DNA of 64,000 bases from Alphaproteobacteria bacterium (GTDB taxonomy: Bacteria; Pseudomonadota; Alphaproteobacteria; Micropepsales; Micropepsaceae). Of the stretch, positions 1 through 7,626 are shown one piece after another. The notes beneath the pieces were generated by a model. The model did not search any database and had not been told where the DNA came from. It was given only the letters and a program-made list of their open reading frames with translations. How positions within the stretch are numbered: the stretch's first letter is position 1; every line of letters starts with the position of its first letter. The translations under genes and the position numbers were made by a program. The DNA lies in NCBI GenBank assembly GCA_017983635.1, contig JAGOBA010000004.1, positions 248,001 to 312,000 on the forward strand, written 5' to 3'.

Positions 1-494
1 CGCGTGAGATGCGCACGCCTCAGGCGCCGACCCACATTGCCGGTGCAACGGCTCTGGCCGCCGCGTGGCGGCTTATGCAGGAGCGGCCGAATGGAAGCGA
101 TGAGGCGCGCCTGAGCGCGGAAGCGTTGTGTCTGGAGTTGCTGGGCGCGGTGACGCAATCGGGAGGCGAGCGGCGCGCACCGGGCTGGTTAAAGCGTGCA
201 TGCGCGTTGCTGCGCGATGAGCGTACGCTACCCAGCGTCGCTGCGGTCGCCGCTGAATTGGGCGTGCATCCCATATATATGGCGCGGACATTTCGCGTCT
301 TTTGCGGTTGCACACCTGGCGAGTATCTGCGCGCGTTTCGAGTTCATCGCGCGGCCAATTTGTTGGCGAAATCCTCTCGCCCGGTTGCCGAGATCGCCAC
401 GGCTTGTGGGTACTTTGACCAAAGTCACCTCACCAGCAGCTTTCGGCGCTTGTACGGGGTAAGTCCGAAGCAATTTCGACAAAATCTCTCCTAA
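1..494 (+). CDS. AraC-family transcriptional regulator, C-terminal part
   Basis: This is the C-terminal part of an AraC/XylS-type regulator. The reading frame is already open at base 3, so the gene begins outside the window. The ATG at 9 is only the first visible Met. About 100 C-terminal residues form the double helix-turn-helix: a first HTH near LPSVAAVAAELGVHPIYMAR, and a second carrying the family hallmark (VAEIATACGYFDQSHLTSSF, then RRLYGVSPKQFRQ). The missing N-terminal part would normally sense a ligand, so the effector cannot be inferred. The following gene starts about 100 bp downstream on the same strand, but nothing links the two functionally. The family call is secure; the targets are unknown. 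Confidence 0.9.
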   Translation, partial: REMRTPQAPTHIAGATALAAAWRLMQERPNGSDEARLSAEALCLELLGAVTQSGGERRAPGWLKRACALLRDERTLPSVAAVAAELGVHPIYMARTFRVFCGCTPGEYLRAFRVHRAANLLAKSSRPVAEIATACGYFDQSHLTSSFRRLYGVSPKQFRQNLS

Positions 495-590
495 GCCTGA
501 CGAGCAGCGGGATCAGGTTCGTTTCCTATACAGGGGCCCGACCATCGTAAAGTGAAGGAGACGGAGTGGGGGCACTCCCAGGAGACGAAG

Positions 591-2312
591 TTGGATATTA
601 GAGTTCTGGTCGCATCGGCGGCGATTGTTTGTGTTTCGGCGCCAGTTCAGGCGGCGAGTGTCGTCGAGTGGCGCGCAACGCTTGACACGATGGTTCGCGA
701 AATTCGCACCACCCACCCTGCGCCTTTCGCTAAAGTCGGTGAGGTGACGTTCCTTCGCAATGCGGAGACGCTTGAGGCGGACCTGCCTCGGCTGAGCGAA
801 GAGCAGCGCATGGTGCGCGCGATGCGCTTGGTGGCCTCGATCGGCGATGGCCACACCCAGCTCAATCCGGTCGGCCCGGAATTCGCGCTCTGGTATCCTG
901 TGCGGCTTTTTCAGTTTACCGACGGCTATTTCATCACCAGCGCGCATCAGTCGGTCCGTGAGCTGGTCGGCGCGCAAGTGCTGGAGATCGCCGGGCGACC
1001 AGTGGCCGAGGTCGCGGAGGCGGCGCGCGACCTGCGTGGCGCCGACAACGCGTTCGACCGCATGCAGCGCATTGAGGCACTCCATTGTGCGCCCCTGATG
1101 CGCGGCTTGGGCTACGCCGACGAGGTCCGTCGGCTGCATCTGCGGCTGCGGCTGCGCCATGGACGCGTGGTGGAGCGCGTGCTGACGCCGTCTCCCACCA
1201 ACAATTCGCGCTTCAGCGCCGATGAGCCGGCGTTTTCCTGGGACGCCTTGACCGAAGTCTATACACCGCCAATGGCGCCCTATGAGGAGATGATCAGCGC
1301 TTATCGCGGGCTACCGGCGAGTGCGTATCGGGATGTCGATCTCACCCGCCCGCCGCACTTCATGTATCGGCGGCTGCAGGTGGCGAGAGCGATACCTGAG
1401 CACGATGCGTTCTACATGCAGTTCAACGCCGTCGCGCCTGAGGAGATGCTGCCCTTCCTGCGTCAGCAGATGGCGGCGATTGAAACGCAACGGCCACGGC
1501 GTCTGATCATCGACCTACGCTACAATCCCGGCGGCGACGGCAGCCGCAACATCGAAGTCGTGCACCAATTTGTCGAGCGATTGCCAAAACCGCCCTGGCG
1601 GGAGCTCTATTTGATCCTTGGACGGCGAACCTTCAGCGCCGCCGTCAATTTGGCCGATGCACTCATCGACAATGTGCCGCTCACCGTCGTCGGCGAGCCG
1701 CCCGGAGCGGCCCTCAATCACCTTGGCGATGCAGCTGAGCACGATTATCAGCATCCGCGCTTGGCTCTGTTCGTCTCGACCCGGCGGCATCAAATGAGCG
1801 AGTCCGACGATCTGCGCTCCATCATGGCCGTGGATATGCCCGCGCAGATGTCGTCAGCGGATTACGTCGCCGGTCGCGATTCGGCGGTCGATCCGATCCT
1901 GAATGGAGCAGAAATGCGTTCGATTCCGCAAATCGCGCTAAGTGATGGCGGAACCACGGCGCGGCGAGCCTGGGACGATCGGCGTGTTCGGTTTGCAAGC
2001 CTTTCTTGGTGGTCGCCGCCAACCGAACTTGCAATGCGCGCTGTGTGCGGTGTGCTGCGGGAGCAAAACCGACTGCAAGATTCTTTGGAGACCTGTCGCC
2101 TTACAACCGAGATGCAGCCTTACGTCTGGAATTCTTGGTACAATCTTTCCCTTGTGCAGCATGCGATGGGTCAGACTCGCGAACGGGCGGCCAGCCTCAA
2201 ATGTGTACTGGCCCTCGATGCCAACAACTTCAATCTCAATGAGATTCGCCAAGCGCTGGCGGAGAGCGGGGATGTGCCACTGCCGTCGGGTTGCCCGGTG
2301 GAGGCGCGGTGA
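591..2312 (+). CDS. S41-family (C-terminal processing-like) protease with TPR tail, exported
   Basis: This is a tail-specific-protease-like (S41) protein. The core has the strand LIIDLRYNPGGDG near residue 305, followed by GRRTFSAA, where the Ser near residue 349 is the likely nucleophile. About 90 C-terminal residues look like one or two TPR units (NSWYNLSLVQHAMGQTRERA). I place the start at TTG 591 because AGGAG lies 6 bases upstream and translation from there begins with a Sec signal peptide (LVASAAIVCVSAPVQA). A GTG at 552 in the same frame lacks a ribosome site. The protein is probably periplasmic. The stop overlaps the next gene (GTGA), so the two form an operon. No classic PDZ domain is obvious, and the substrate is unknown. 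Confidence 0.75.
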   Translation: MDIRVLVASAAIVCVSAPVQAASVVEWRATLDTMVREIRTTHPAPFAKVGEVTFLRNAETLEADLPRLSEEQRMVRAMRLVASIGDGHTQLNPVGPEFALWYPVRLFQFTDGYFITSAHQSVRELVGAQVLEIAGRPVAEVAEAARDLRGADNAFDRMQRIEALHCAPLMRGLGYADEVRRLHLRLRLRHGRVVERVLTPSPTNNSRFSADEPAFSWDALTEVYTPPMAPYEEMISAYRGLPASAYRDVDLTRPPHFMYRRLQVARAIPEHDAFYMQFNAVAPEEMLPFLRQQMAAIETQRPRRLIIDLRYNPGGDGSRNIEVVHQFVERLPKPPWRELYLILGRRTFSAAVNLADALIDNVPLTVVGEPPGAALNHLGDAAEHDYQHPRLALFVSTRRHQMSESDDLRSIMAVDMPAQMSSADYVAGRDSAVDPILNGAEMRSIPQIALSDGGTTARRAWDDRRVRFASLSWWSPPTELAMRAVCGVLREQNRLQDSLETCRLTTEMQPYVWNSWYNLSLVQHAMGQTRERAASLKCVLALDANNFNLNEIRQALAESGDVPLPSGCPVEAR

Positions 2313-2785
2313 TACGGACACTTGCCCTCAGCGGCGTGTTGCTTGCGCTTGCGGCGTGCTCGCACGGGGAAGGATTCCGTCGCCCTGATGTGATCGAGTT
2401 CGGCGACAGCACCGCCGAGATCGAGCGCAAGCTCGTGGGCTGTTGCACCGAGCTGACGCAGCGCCGCATCGATCCGCCGTTCTTGTCGAACGTGCGTGAA
2501 CGCCAGATGCAGATCGATTGCGAGGCCTTTCTGTTTCTAGGCGGGGGTCGGCATGTCGAGTTCGTGATACGCGATGATCGGCTGGTGATGGTGTGGTTGA
2601 TGGTAGAGCCGCGCGAAACCCCGGCTATGATTGAGGCAATGACGCGCGCCTACGGCGAACCGACCGGCCGCAATGCCGCCTATGTCGCATTTGAGCGCGA
2701 TCGCGCGGCATGGCGGTTCGAGCCGGCGGAGATTCTGTTCTGGGCTCCGGAACTCGACGCCGACATGAGGCCCGACTTCCACTGA
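2309..2785 (+). CDS. Small lipoprotein of unknown function
   Basis: This is a predicted lipoprotein of about 158 residues. It starts with a hydrophobic signal (TLALSGVLLALAAC) that ends in a good lipobox, LAAC. GTG at 2309 is chosen because GGAGG lies just upstream and the codon overlaps the stop of the S41 protease gene. A TTG at 2291 in frame is a weaker alternative. The mature part has scattered Cys residues (GCCTE, QIDCEAF) and a mixed alpha/beta look, but I recognise no family. Translational coupling to the protease suggests a shared envelope role. Confidence 0.65.
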   Translation: MIRTLALSGVLLALAACSHGEGFRRPDVIEFGDSTAEIERKLVGCCTELTQRRIDPPFLSNVRERQMQIDCEAFLFLGGGRHVEFVIRDDRLVMVWLMVEPRETPAMIEAMTRAYGEPTGRNAAYVAFERDRAAWRFEPAEILFWAPELDADMRPDFH

Positions 2786-2906
2786 CCGACGACGCGCGAG
2801 CGGCTGTCTTCGGCGATATCCGGCCGGGACGGGAAGGGCGGGCCGACCGGCGGCTTATGGGCGGGTAGGCCAGCCGTCAATTTCCGCTCTACAGCCTAGG
2901 ATGGTT

Positions 2907-3407
2907 CTATCCAGACATTGTCTCATTTCGCGCGGCCATGTGGTCGGCGAGCTTGTCGAGCGTCTGGTAGCCGAATTCGACTGCGCCGAAGCCGATACCT
3001 GCCTCGCGCTGCGCGCGCGTTGGATGCATTTGACGCAAGGTGAGAACCGTCTTTCCGTTCGCTTGCTCGTCAAACGTAATTAGCGTTCGAAATTTGCCCG
3101 GATCATCATCCTTATCGTGACCGTGATCGACCTCGATCAGATATGGCCGTTCGATGCGCAGAAAAGTCATGCGATTGTCGTAGCGAACATTCGGTCCAAC
3201 CATGTCAAATCGCCATATGCCGCCCTCGCGAACGTCGATCTCGTGTGTTTCTATGGTTAGGCCCTTTGGGCCGAACCATTCCGTGATCTGCTCTGGGTCG
3301 GTCCAGGCGTCGAAAACCATCTCGCGGGGCGCATCAACGATGCGTGCAATGACGATTTCGCGGTCGAGCGGCCAAGCTGCCCAGGCGGACTCCCTGCTGT
3401 CAGTCAT
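2907..3407 (-). CDS. SRPBCC / AHSA1-type domain protein
   Basis: This 166-residue protein belongs to the SRPBCC (Bet v1-like) superfamily, in the group annotated as activator of Hsp90 ATPase homologue 1-like. Typical signatures are IVDAPREMVFDAWTDPEQITEWFGPKG near the N-terminus, a run of beta strands (GGIWRFDMVG) and the C-terminal helix GYQTLDKLADHM. The fold makes a hydrophobic ligand cavity; no catalytic role can be read from sequence. Its ATG overlaps the end of the upstream ArsR gene by 8 bp, the common ArsR-SRPBCC two-gene operon. It is presumably cytoplasmic and controlled by that repressor. Confidence 0.85.
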   Translation of the reverse strand: MTDSRESAWAAWPLDREIVIARIVDAPREMVFDAWTDPEQITEWFGPKGLTIETHEIDVREGGIWRFDMVGPNVRYDNRMTFLRIERPYLIEVDHGHDKDDDPGKFRTLITFDEQANGKTVLTLRQMHPTRAQREAGIGFGAVEFGYQTLDKLADHMAARNETMSG

Positions 3408-3744
3408 TTCGTGATGCCTTTCTTTTGCGAGCCAGATGGGCTTCCAAGCGATCGAGTCGACCTTCCCACGCCGCGATGTGCGCGCTGAGCCAACCCTGTG
3501 TGCTTTGAAGCGCTGTAGGAGAGAGAGAGCACGTTCTCACGCGCCCTGATTTTTCCGTTGAAACGAGGCCGCCGTGTTCAAGCACGCGAATGTGCTTCAG
3601 CAGAGTCGGCAGCCCGATCTCAAAGGGCTCGGCCAGTTCGCCGACTGTAGCGGCGCCGCTGCACAATCGAGCGACAATCGCGCGCCGCGTCGGATCGGAT
3701 AACGCGGCGAACGCAAGGTTCAAACGATGCTCATGGTTTGCCAT
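3400..3744 (-). CDS. ArsR-family winged-helix regulator
   Basis: This 114-residue ArsR/SmtB-type regulator carries the winged helix LAFAALSDPTRRAIVARLCSGAATVGELAEPFEIGLPTLLKHIRVLEHGGLV, given here as its defining region at about residues 8-62. The ELAEPFE and LPTLLKHIRVLE segments form the recognition HTH. The classical arsenic or zinc cysteine motif is absent, which fits the metal-independent subgroup found beside SRPBCC genes. It is first in a two-gene minus-strand operon. A perfect 8-bp inverted repeat lies about 35 bp upstream of its start and is a likely autoregulatory operator. Confidence 0.88.
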   Translation of the reverse strand: MANHEHRLNLAFAALSDPTRRAIVARLCSGAATVGELAEPFEIGLPTLLKHIRVLEHGGLVSTEKSGRVRTCSLSPTALQSTQGWLSAHIAAWEGRLDRLEAHLARKRKASRND

Positions 3745-3778
3745 CCGGCGAACTAATCAGACCGACTTGCTGGAGTCA

Positions 3779-3808
3779 ATGATAGTGTGCCATTCGCAAA
3801 ACTATCAT
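3779..3808 (-). promoter_or_regulatory. Inverted repeat upstream of the ArsR gene, probable operator
   Basis: Arms ATGATAGT (3779-3786) and ACTATCAT (3801-3808) are perfectly complementary and separated by 14 bases. They lie 35-64 bp upstream of the ArsR-type start codon. The position and symmetry fit a dimeric winged-helix repressor site. Binding is inferred, not shown. Confidence 0.5.
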
Positions 3809-3838
3809 CTTCGCGTTTTGATCGAGGAGTGATGAGAC

Positions 3839-3994
3839 TTGCGATACGCAGCGTCCGATTTCGGCGAATTTCTGCCGGTGCCTCGCGATGAATCCGAACG
3901 GCGCCATTGGAGCGACCCAGCCCGTCGATGGCGCCCATGCATGGGTCCCTTCTCGAAGTTTCGCTACAACGGTACGAAATACCTGACGAAGTAG
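3839..3994 (+). CDS. Possible small ORF (51 aa), no family recognised
   Basis: A short reading frame starts at TTG 3839, preceded by GAGGAG about 9 bases upstream. It encodes a charged, aromatic-rich peptide beginning RYAASDFGEFLPVPRDE and ending KFRYNGTKYLTK. Its stop codon runs directly into a perfect 7-bp hairpin (3993-4009), as a terminator would. The composition looks protein-like, but the frame is short, the start is a rare TTG and I know no homologue. It could equally be the remnant of a longer gene. Confidence 0.28.
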   Translation: MRYAASDFGEFLPVPRDESERRHWSDPARRWRPCMGPFSKFRYNGTKYLTK

Positions 3995-4009
3995 GGCGCG
4001 CTGCGCCCT
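3993..4009 (+). terminator. GC-rich hairpin after the small ORF
   Basis: AGGGCGC (3993-3999), loop GCT, GCGCCCT (4003-4009) is a perfect 7-bp stem. No T-tract follows, so intrinsic termination is uncertain. It lies just before the gene starting at 4070. Confidence 0.3.
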
Positions 4010-4069
4010 CCTAGGCGGTGGGCAGGGTGCGTGCTAGCGTTGGCGCTCACGCAGATTCAAGGAGGTCGC

Positions 4070-4744
4070 ATGAGATCCCTTCTCGCGATCGGTGCGGTGG
4101 CGCTGAGCCTCAACGCATTCGTCGCGGCGGCCGAGCAACCACCGCCGCTGCCCGCAACGCCGAAACCGTCGTGCGACGACTGTGCGCTGAAGGACAAACC
4201 TGCGGCGACGCTCGCCAAGGCCAAACCTGCCGCACCGCCGCCGGAGAACCCGCTGGCGTCGAAGAGCGAGGGTTTCTGGGGTGATTGGAAGACGACGCAA
4301 GCAAGCCAAAGCTTCACTGCGCTGAAGACGGCTGTTGCCGGCGCCCACACAAGCCCTGCACCCGCCGCCGTTCCGGCCGCAAACGCGCCCCCGCCGCCCG
4401 CCAAGCAGAAGATCATTGACGTCGCCGTGACGAAACCCGAATACGCGGCGAAATTGCTGACTGCCGCCTCCGCGGCATCGGCGGATCAAACGAGCACGGA
4501 GGCGCTTGCCACCGTCCTCACCATGATGGCCTCGCCGAAGACGCTCGAAGCGGCCGCCCCCTTCATCGCGCCGGAAGCGCAAGCGAGCGCGCAAGCGATG
4601 ACCGCAAACCTCTCGACCGGCATCCAAGGCCTGCCCGGCATCTACTTAAGCGACCAGCCGATCGAAAGCAGCGTGCGCAGCGCGGCGCCGGCGGGCTACG
4701 AGCCCGTCTCAGGCGGCTCGATGGGCTGCCCCGCGGGAAACTAG
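4070..4744 (+). CDS. Exported Ala/Pro-rich protein of unknown function
   Basis: This is a secreted or periplasmic protein of about 224 residues. ATG 4070 is preferred over GTG 4031 because AAGGAGG lies immediately upstream and a clean signal peptide follows (MRSLLAIGAVALSLNAFVAAA). The mature N-terminus holds a low-complexity Pro/Ala/Lys stretch with a CDDC motif near residue 35 (KPSCDDCALKDKP). Further Pro-rich linkers follow, then a helical Ala-rich region. The C-terminus has a single Cys (GCPAGN). I recognise no family. The next gene, a DsbA-like protein, begins only 12 bp downstream, so the two are probably co-transcribed. The paired cysteines could be its redox target, which is speculation. 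Confidence 0.6.
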   Translation: MRSLLAIGAVALSLNAFVAAAEQPPPLPATPKPSCDDCALKDKPAATLAKAKPAAPPPENPLASKSEGFWGDWKTTQASQSFTALKTAVAGAHTSPAPAAVPAANAPPPPAKQKIIDVAVTKPEYAAKLLTAASAASADQTSTEALATVLTMMASPKTLEAAAPFIAPEAQASAQAMTANLSTGIQGLPGIYLSDQPIESSVRSAAPAGYEPVSGGSMGCPAGN

Positions 4745-4755
4745 GGAGACACGCC

Positions 4756-5379
4756 ATGACCGCCACGCGCCGCAATTTCATCGCGTTAAGCACGGCGGGC
4801 ATGGCCGCCGCGACGTTTTCGCCGCTAGCGCACGCCGCCACGCCGCCCACCACCCTCGTAAAGCCGCCGTTGCTCGGCGATGCGAACGCGCCTAAGCGCC
4901 TCGTCTTGTTCGGCAGCTATACCTGCGTGTTCACAGCCGCACTTGTAGGGATGCTGATACCCATGGTGACGGACCTGAAAGGCAAAGTCAGCGTGGAGTG
5001 GCGGCATTTCCCGGCCCATCCGCCCGATCCCGCGCTACACGTCGCGGGGCTAGCGTTCAAGGACGCGCATTTCTGGAATTTCATGCTGAGCGTGATGCGC
5101 GTGGTTTATGCCGCCAACGGCGCCTACACCGACTTGACCCCCGAAAAGCTCGCCGAGTTCGCAAAGATCGAAGGCGGCTCCACCAAGACGTTGGAGGCAG
5201 CCTACGCCGACAAAGCGAAATGGACCGCGGTCAAACAAGACTTGATGGCCGGCAAACTCCTCGGCATCACCCGCACGCCGGGCGTGTTCCACAACGGCTA
5301 CTTCCTGACACCCAACGGGATCCCGACCGACCTGAAAGCGTTCGACAAATCGCTGCGCGGTATGATCGCAAAGGGGTGA
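4756..5379 (+). CDS. DsbA-like thioredoxin-fold protein with Tat-like signal
   Basis: This is a thioredoxin-fold protein of the DsbA/thioredoxin_4 type, 207 residues long. It begins with a twin-arginine signal (TRRNFIALSTAGMAAATFSPLAHA), so it is probably exported folded. The fold is indicated by the strand RLVLFGSYTC, the strand VSVEWRHFPAHPP, and the cis-Pro region ITRTPGVFHNGYFL near the C-terminus. The active-site position reads CVFT instead of CxxC, leaving one cysteine. It therefore cannot act as a normal dithiol oxidase but could reduce, isomerise or bind via a mixed disulfide. It lies directly downstream of an exported protein with a CxxC motif. A ribosome site (AGGGAG) precedes the ATG. 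Confidence 0.72.
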   Translation: MTATRRNFIALSTAGMAAATFSPLAHAATPPTTLVKPPLLGDANAPKRLVLFGSYTCVFTAALVGMLIPMVTDLKGKVSVEWRHFPAHPPDPALHVAGLAFKDAHFWNFMLSVMRVVYAANGAYTDLTPEKLAEFAKIEGGSTKTLEAAYADKAKWTAVKQDLMAGKLLGITRTPGVFHNGYFLTPNGIPTDLKAFDKSLRGMIAKG

Positions 5380-5723
5380 GGCCGATGTCGGTTAATGCCA
5401 AGCAGCCGTCAAATGCATGCCCGGGGGTGCTCACTGCCGAACATTACGAATGTCCGCTTTGCGGCGAATTTCAGCCGGTCCACCGGGCGCGTGCTGACCG
5501 GCGGCTTGGGTGGACTCTACCGATCGGGCACCTGGGAAGCTAAAGATCGGATTGGCCCCAAGCGGACATTCCAGCGTGCGCGTGGCACGACTGGGAGGAC
5601 CTGGCTCATCTGGGTCGATGCTCAGGCTGCCGCTAGGTGATGCACGCAACAATGAGCGGCCGCATTGGCCGCACGGCGGCGGTTTGCGCGAACCGCTGGA
5701 TTGAATCAAAGTTGCCCTTGGCG
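5380..5723. other. 344-bp gap with no convincing gene
   Basis: Several overlapping short frames exist on both strands. The only one with a ribosome-site-like GGGGTGAGG is a 52-codon frame at 5385-5543 (+), containing a zinc-ribbon-like CPLCG. It matches no family I know and could be a gene remnant. No terminator hairpin with a T-tract is seen. Confidence 0.3.
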
Positions 5724-6146
5724 TTACTCCGGCACTTGCTCGTCCGAACCGCCGAACGCACCAGGGAAGTCCTTGAATTTAGGTAGGCCGTCTTTCATCG
5801 GCAGCACCGTCTCGGCGTAGTTGATGTGCAGGCCGGGGTTGAACGCGAGCGTTGGCAATGTCGCCGAGAAGACGTCGACCACGCCGAGTGACGGGTGATT
5901 GGTCATCAGGTGGCCGCCGCATTTGGCGCAGTACTTTCGGTCGCTGACAGGCGTTTTGTTGTACGTCGCGACGTGTTCCTTGCCGGCGGTAATCCGCACA
6001 GCATCCGGTTTCCACAAAGTGAAAGCATTCACTGGGCCACCGGACCAAGAACGACAAGAACGGCAATGGCAATAGCCCATACCGTCCGGTTCGCCGGCGG
6101 CTTCAATTTTCACCGCCCCGCAGAAGCACTCTCCCTTGTATGCCAC
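5724..6146 (-). CDS. GFA-family (glutathione-dependent formaldehyde-activating enzyme/CENP-V-like) protein
   Basis: This is a zinc-binding protein of the GFA/CENP-V fold family. Zinc ligands are visible in order: CFCG near the N-terminus, the pair CHCRSC (YCHCRSCRSWSG) in the middle, and CAKCGGH further on. The C-terminal half (FSATLPTLAFNPGLHINYAE) also fits the family. The start is placed at GTG 6146 because GGGAG lies 7 bases upstream and the protein then begins VAYKGECFCG as usual for the family. In-frame codons at 6149 and 6182 are alternatives. Most family members have no proven reaction, so glutathione/formaldehyde chemistry should not be assumed. It is a single minus-strand gene, convergent with the gene to its left. 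Confidence 0.85.
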   Translation of the reverse strand: MAYKGECFCGAVKIEAAGEPDGMGYCHCRSCRSWSGGPVNAFTLWKPDAVRITAGKEHVATYNKTPVSDRKYCAKCGGHLMTNHPSLGVVDVFSATLPTLAFNPGLHINYAETVLPMKDGLPKFKDFPGAFGGSDEQVPE

Positions 6147-6366
6147 CAATCGTCTCCCTGAAGATCTGCAAGATAACTTCAAACACCAACCAGATCACAA
6201 GGGGCAGCTTTCGGCGAGTTCCAGCCTCGCCACAGCACGAGTGGCGAGTGACTGGTTTGGAGCGATCCCGCCGTTTGTCGGTGATCGGTCTGACCCTGGG
6301 CAGGGGCACGAAACTGCTGCAAATGAGTTCAATACACATCCAGGAATGGCAGCCAAATTTGGGATT

Positions 6367-6441
6367 TGGCTGGGGTACTAGGATTCGAACCTAGGAATGG
6401 CGGAATCAAAATCCGCTGCCTTACCGCTTGGCTATACCCCA
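6367..6441 (-). tRNA. tRNA-Gln(TTG)
   Basis: On the minus strand, the acceptor TGGGGTA pairs with TACCCCA, followed by the discriminator G and an encoded CCA. The anticodon stem GCGGA/TCCGC encloses the loop TTTTGAT with anticodon TTG (reads CAA). The T-arm has the canonical GGTTCGAATCC. The total length is 75 nt including CCA. All four arms can be drawn by eye, so the call is firm. Confidence 0.95.
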
Positions 6442-6576
6442 ATCCGAGGGAATCGCAGGGCTCAAGGTGGGCGGTGGGCCTGCGAGGCGCGGGACCATAA
6501 GGGCCCCTCCAACCGAACGCAATGGGGCGCCGTACCGGCCAAAAGCCGCGCACAGCGCCCCGGATGTCGTCATGAA

Positions 6577-7539
6577 TCAGAAGCTGAAGCGCAGACCCAG
6601 GCTGCCCACATTTTCCTGGTAGTCGGCGGTAACGAGGTTCGACTCGCGGTTGACATACCGATATTCGGCAAGACCCTTCAGATCATCCGTGATGTCGAGC
6701 TCCAGCTTGGCGCGCAGAGTATGACGATTGTCCTCGCGTGGGCCGACCAGGACATCGGGTGTGCTTGTCGGATCGTCGTAGTCGCGCCTCTGATAGGCAT
6801 AGGAGAACCGCAAGCGGCCCTGCTTACCGAAGACATCGACCGGAAATTGGACCGCGGCGCGTGCCGCGTAGCCATCATAATCGAAGGCAACCGATCGCGT
6901 GTCTTCCGATGTAAAGCCTGCGCCCAGCGAAACATAACCCCGTTTCGGTTTGTCGAAGTAGTAGTAGAGATCCGCACCGCCCTGGTGCGTGTTGGCATCG
7001 CGACTGTTGTTCAAATCATCATAGTTCTTGTCGAGATAGCGATAGAACACCGAGAGGTAAACCACATCGCTCAAGTAGGCGGCGACTGACGGCGAGAAGC
7101 TGTGCTGCGAAAGCTTTTGCTCGAAGGGCGCATCTTCGCCGTAGATCGAGTTCAGATACCCGTAGGTGAAGCCGAGCTTCAACCCGTTGGTCTTCGTCCA
7201 CGCGTTGAACGTCGGATTGTGCGAACGATAGTTGAAGTCGTTCTGGTCCTGATAAAGGCTCTGATAGAAATCGTAACCGACTTCGATCCGTGTCGTGTCG
7301 GTGTCGACAAACTTGTAGCCCGCGTCGAGCTCAATGGTCGCGGCAATGTCGCTTTGGCCGGAGTTGTTGTCGGGATCGTCTGCGGCCGGATTGCCGGCAA
7401 CGTTGTCGGTCGCCTCCAATCCGCCTTCCAAGTCCAACCACCAGCTCTGGCTTTCGGCATGCACGGCACCGGGCGCCAACATACCGGCCGCAGTCGCCAA
7501 CGCCACGATGGCCGTCGTGCCACGTAATCTCGAAATCAT
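6577..7539 (-). CDS. Outer-membrane beta-barrel protein
   Basis: This exported protein of 320 residues has alternating amphipathic strands throughout (RIEVGYDFYQSLY, LGFTYGYLNSIYG, VYLSVFYRYLDKNYDD, RLRFSYAYQRRDY). It ends in GLRFSF, the terminal Phe signature that outer-membrane barrels use for Bam insertion. The start is taken at 7539, where a signal peptide begins (MISRLRGTTAIVALATAAGMLAPGAVHA). The longer frame from 7596 adds an unlikely N-terminus. It sits 87 bp downstream of the acidic repeat protein on the same strand. I cannot tell porin, assembly factor or adhesin partner apart. It is not a TolC-type channel. Confidence 0.78.
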   Translation of the reverse strand: MISRLRGTTAIVALATAAGMLAPGAVHAESQSWWLDLEGGLEATDNVAGNPAADDPDNNSGQSDIAATIELDAGYKFVDTDTTRIEVGYDFYQSLYQDQNDFNYRSHNPTFNAWTKTNGLKLGFTYGYLNSIYGEDAPFEQKLSQHSFSPSVAAYLSDVVYLSVFYRYLDKNYDDLNNSRDANTHQGGADLYYYFDKPKRGYVSLGAGFTSEDTRSVAFDYDGYAARAAVQFPVDVFGKQGRLRFSYAYQRRDYDDPTSTPDVLVGPREDNRHTLRAKLELDITDDLKGLAEYRYVNRESNLVTADYQENVGSLGLRFSF

Positions 7540-7626
7540 TGAAACCCCCGAAAAAGCGAATCTGCGGTGCAGGATAGCCCAATACTGGCCCTGCACCGCA
7601 ACCTGTCAGGTTATGCTTAACGGCGC

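Noticed and set aside
5395-5709. Overlapping frames 5395-5640 (+) and 5431-5709 (-)
   Set aside because: They lack a ribosome site and any family resemblance, and overlap each other; treated as non-coding.
6577-7539. TolC-type channel for the type I exporters
   Set aside because: The sequence is a beta-strand barrel without the long alpha-helical repeats of TolC proteins.
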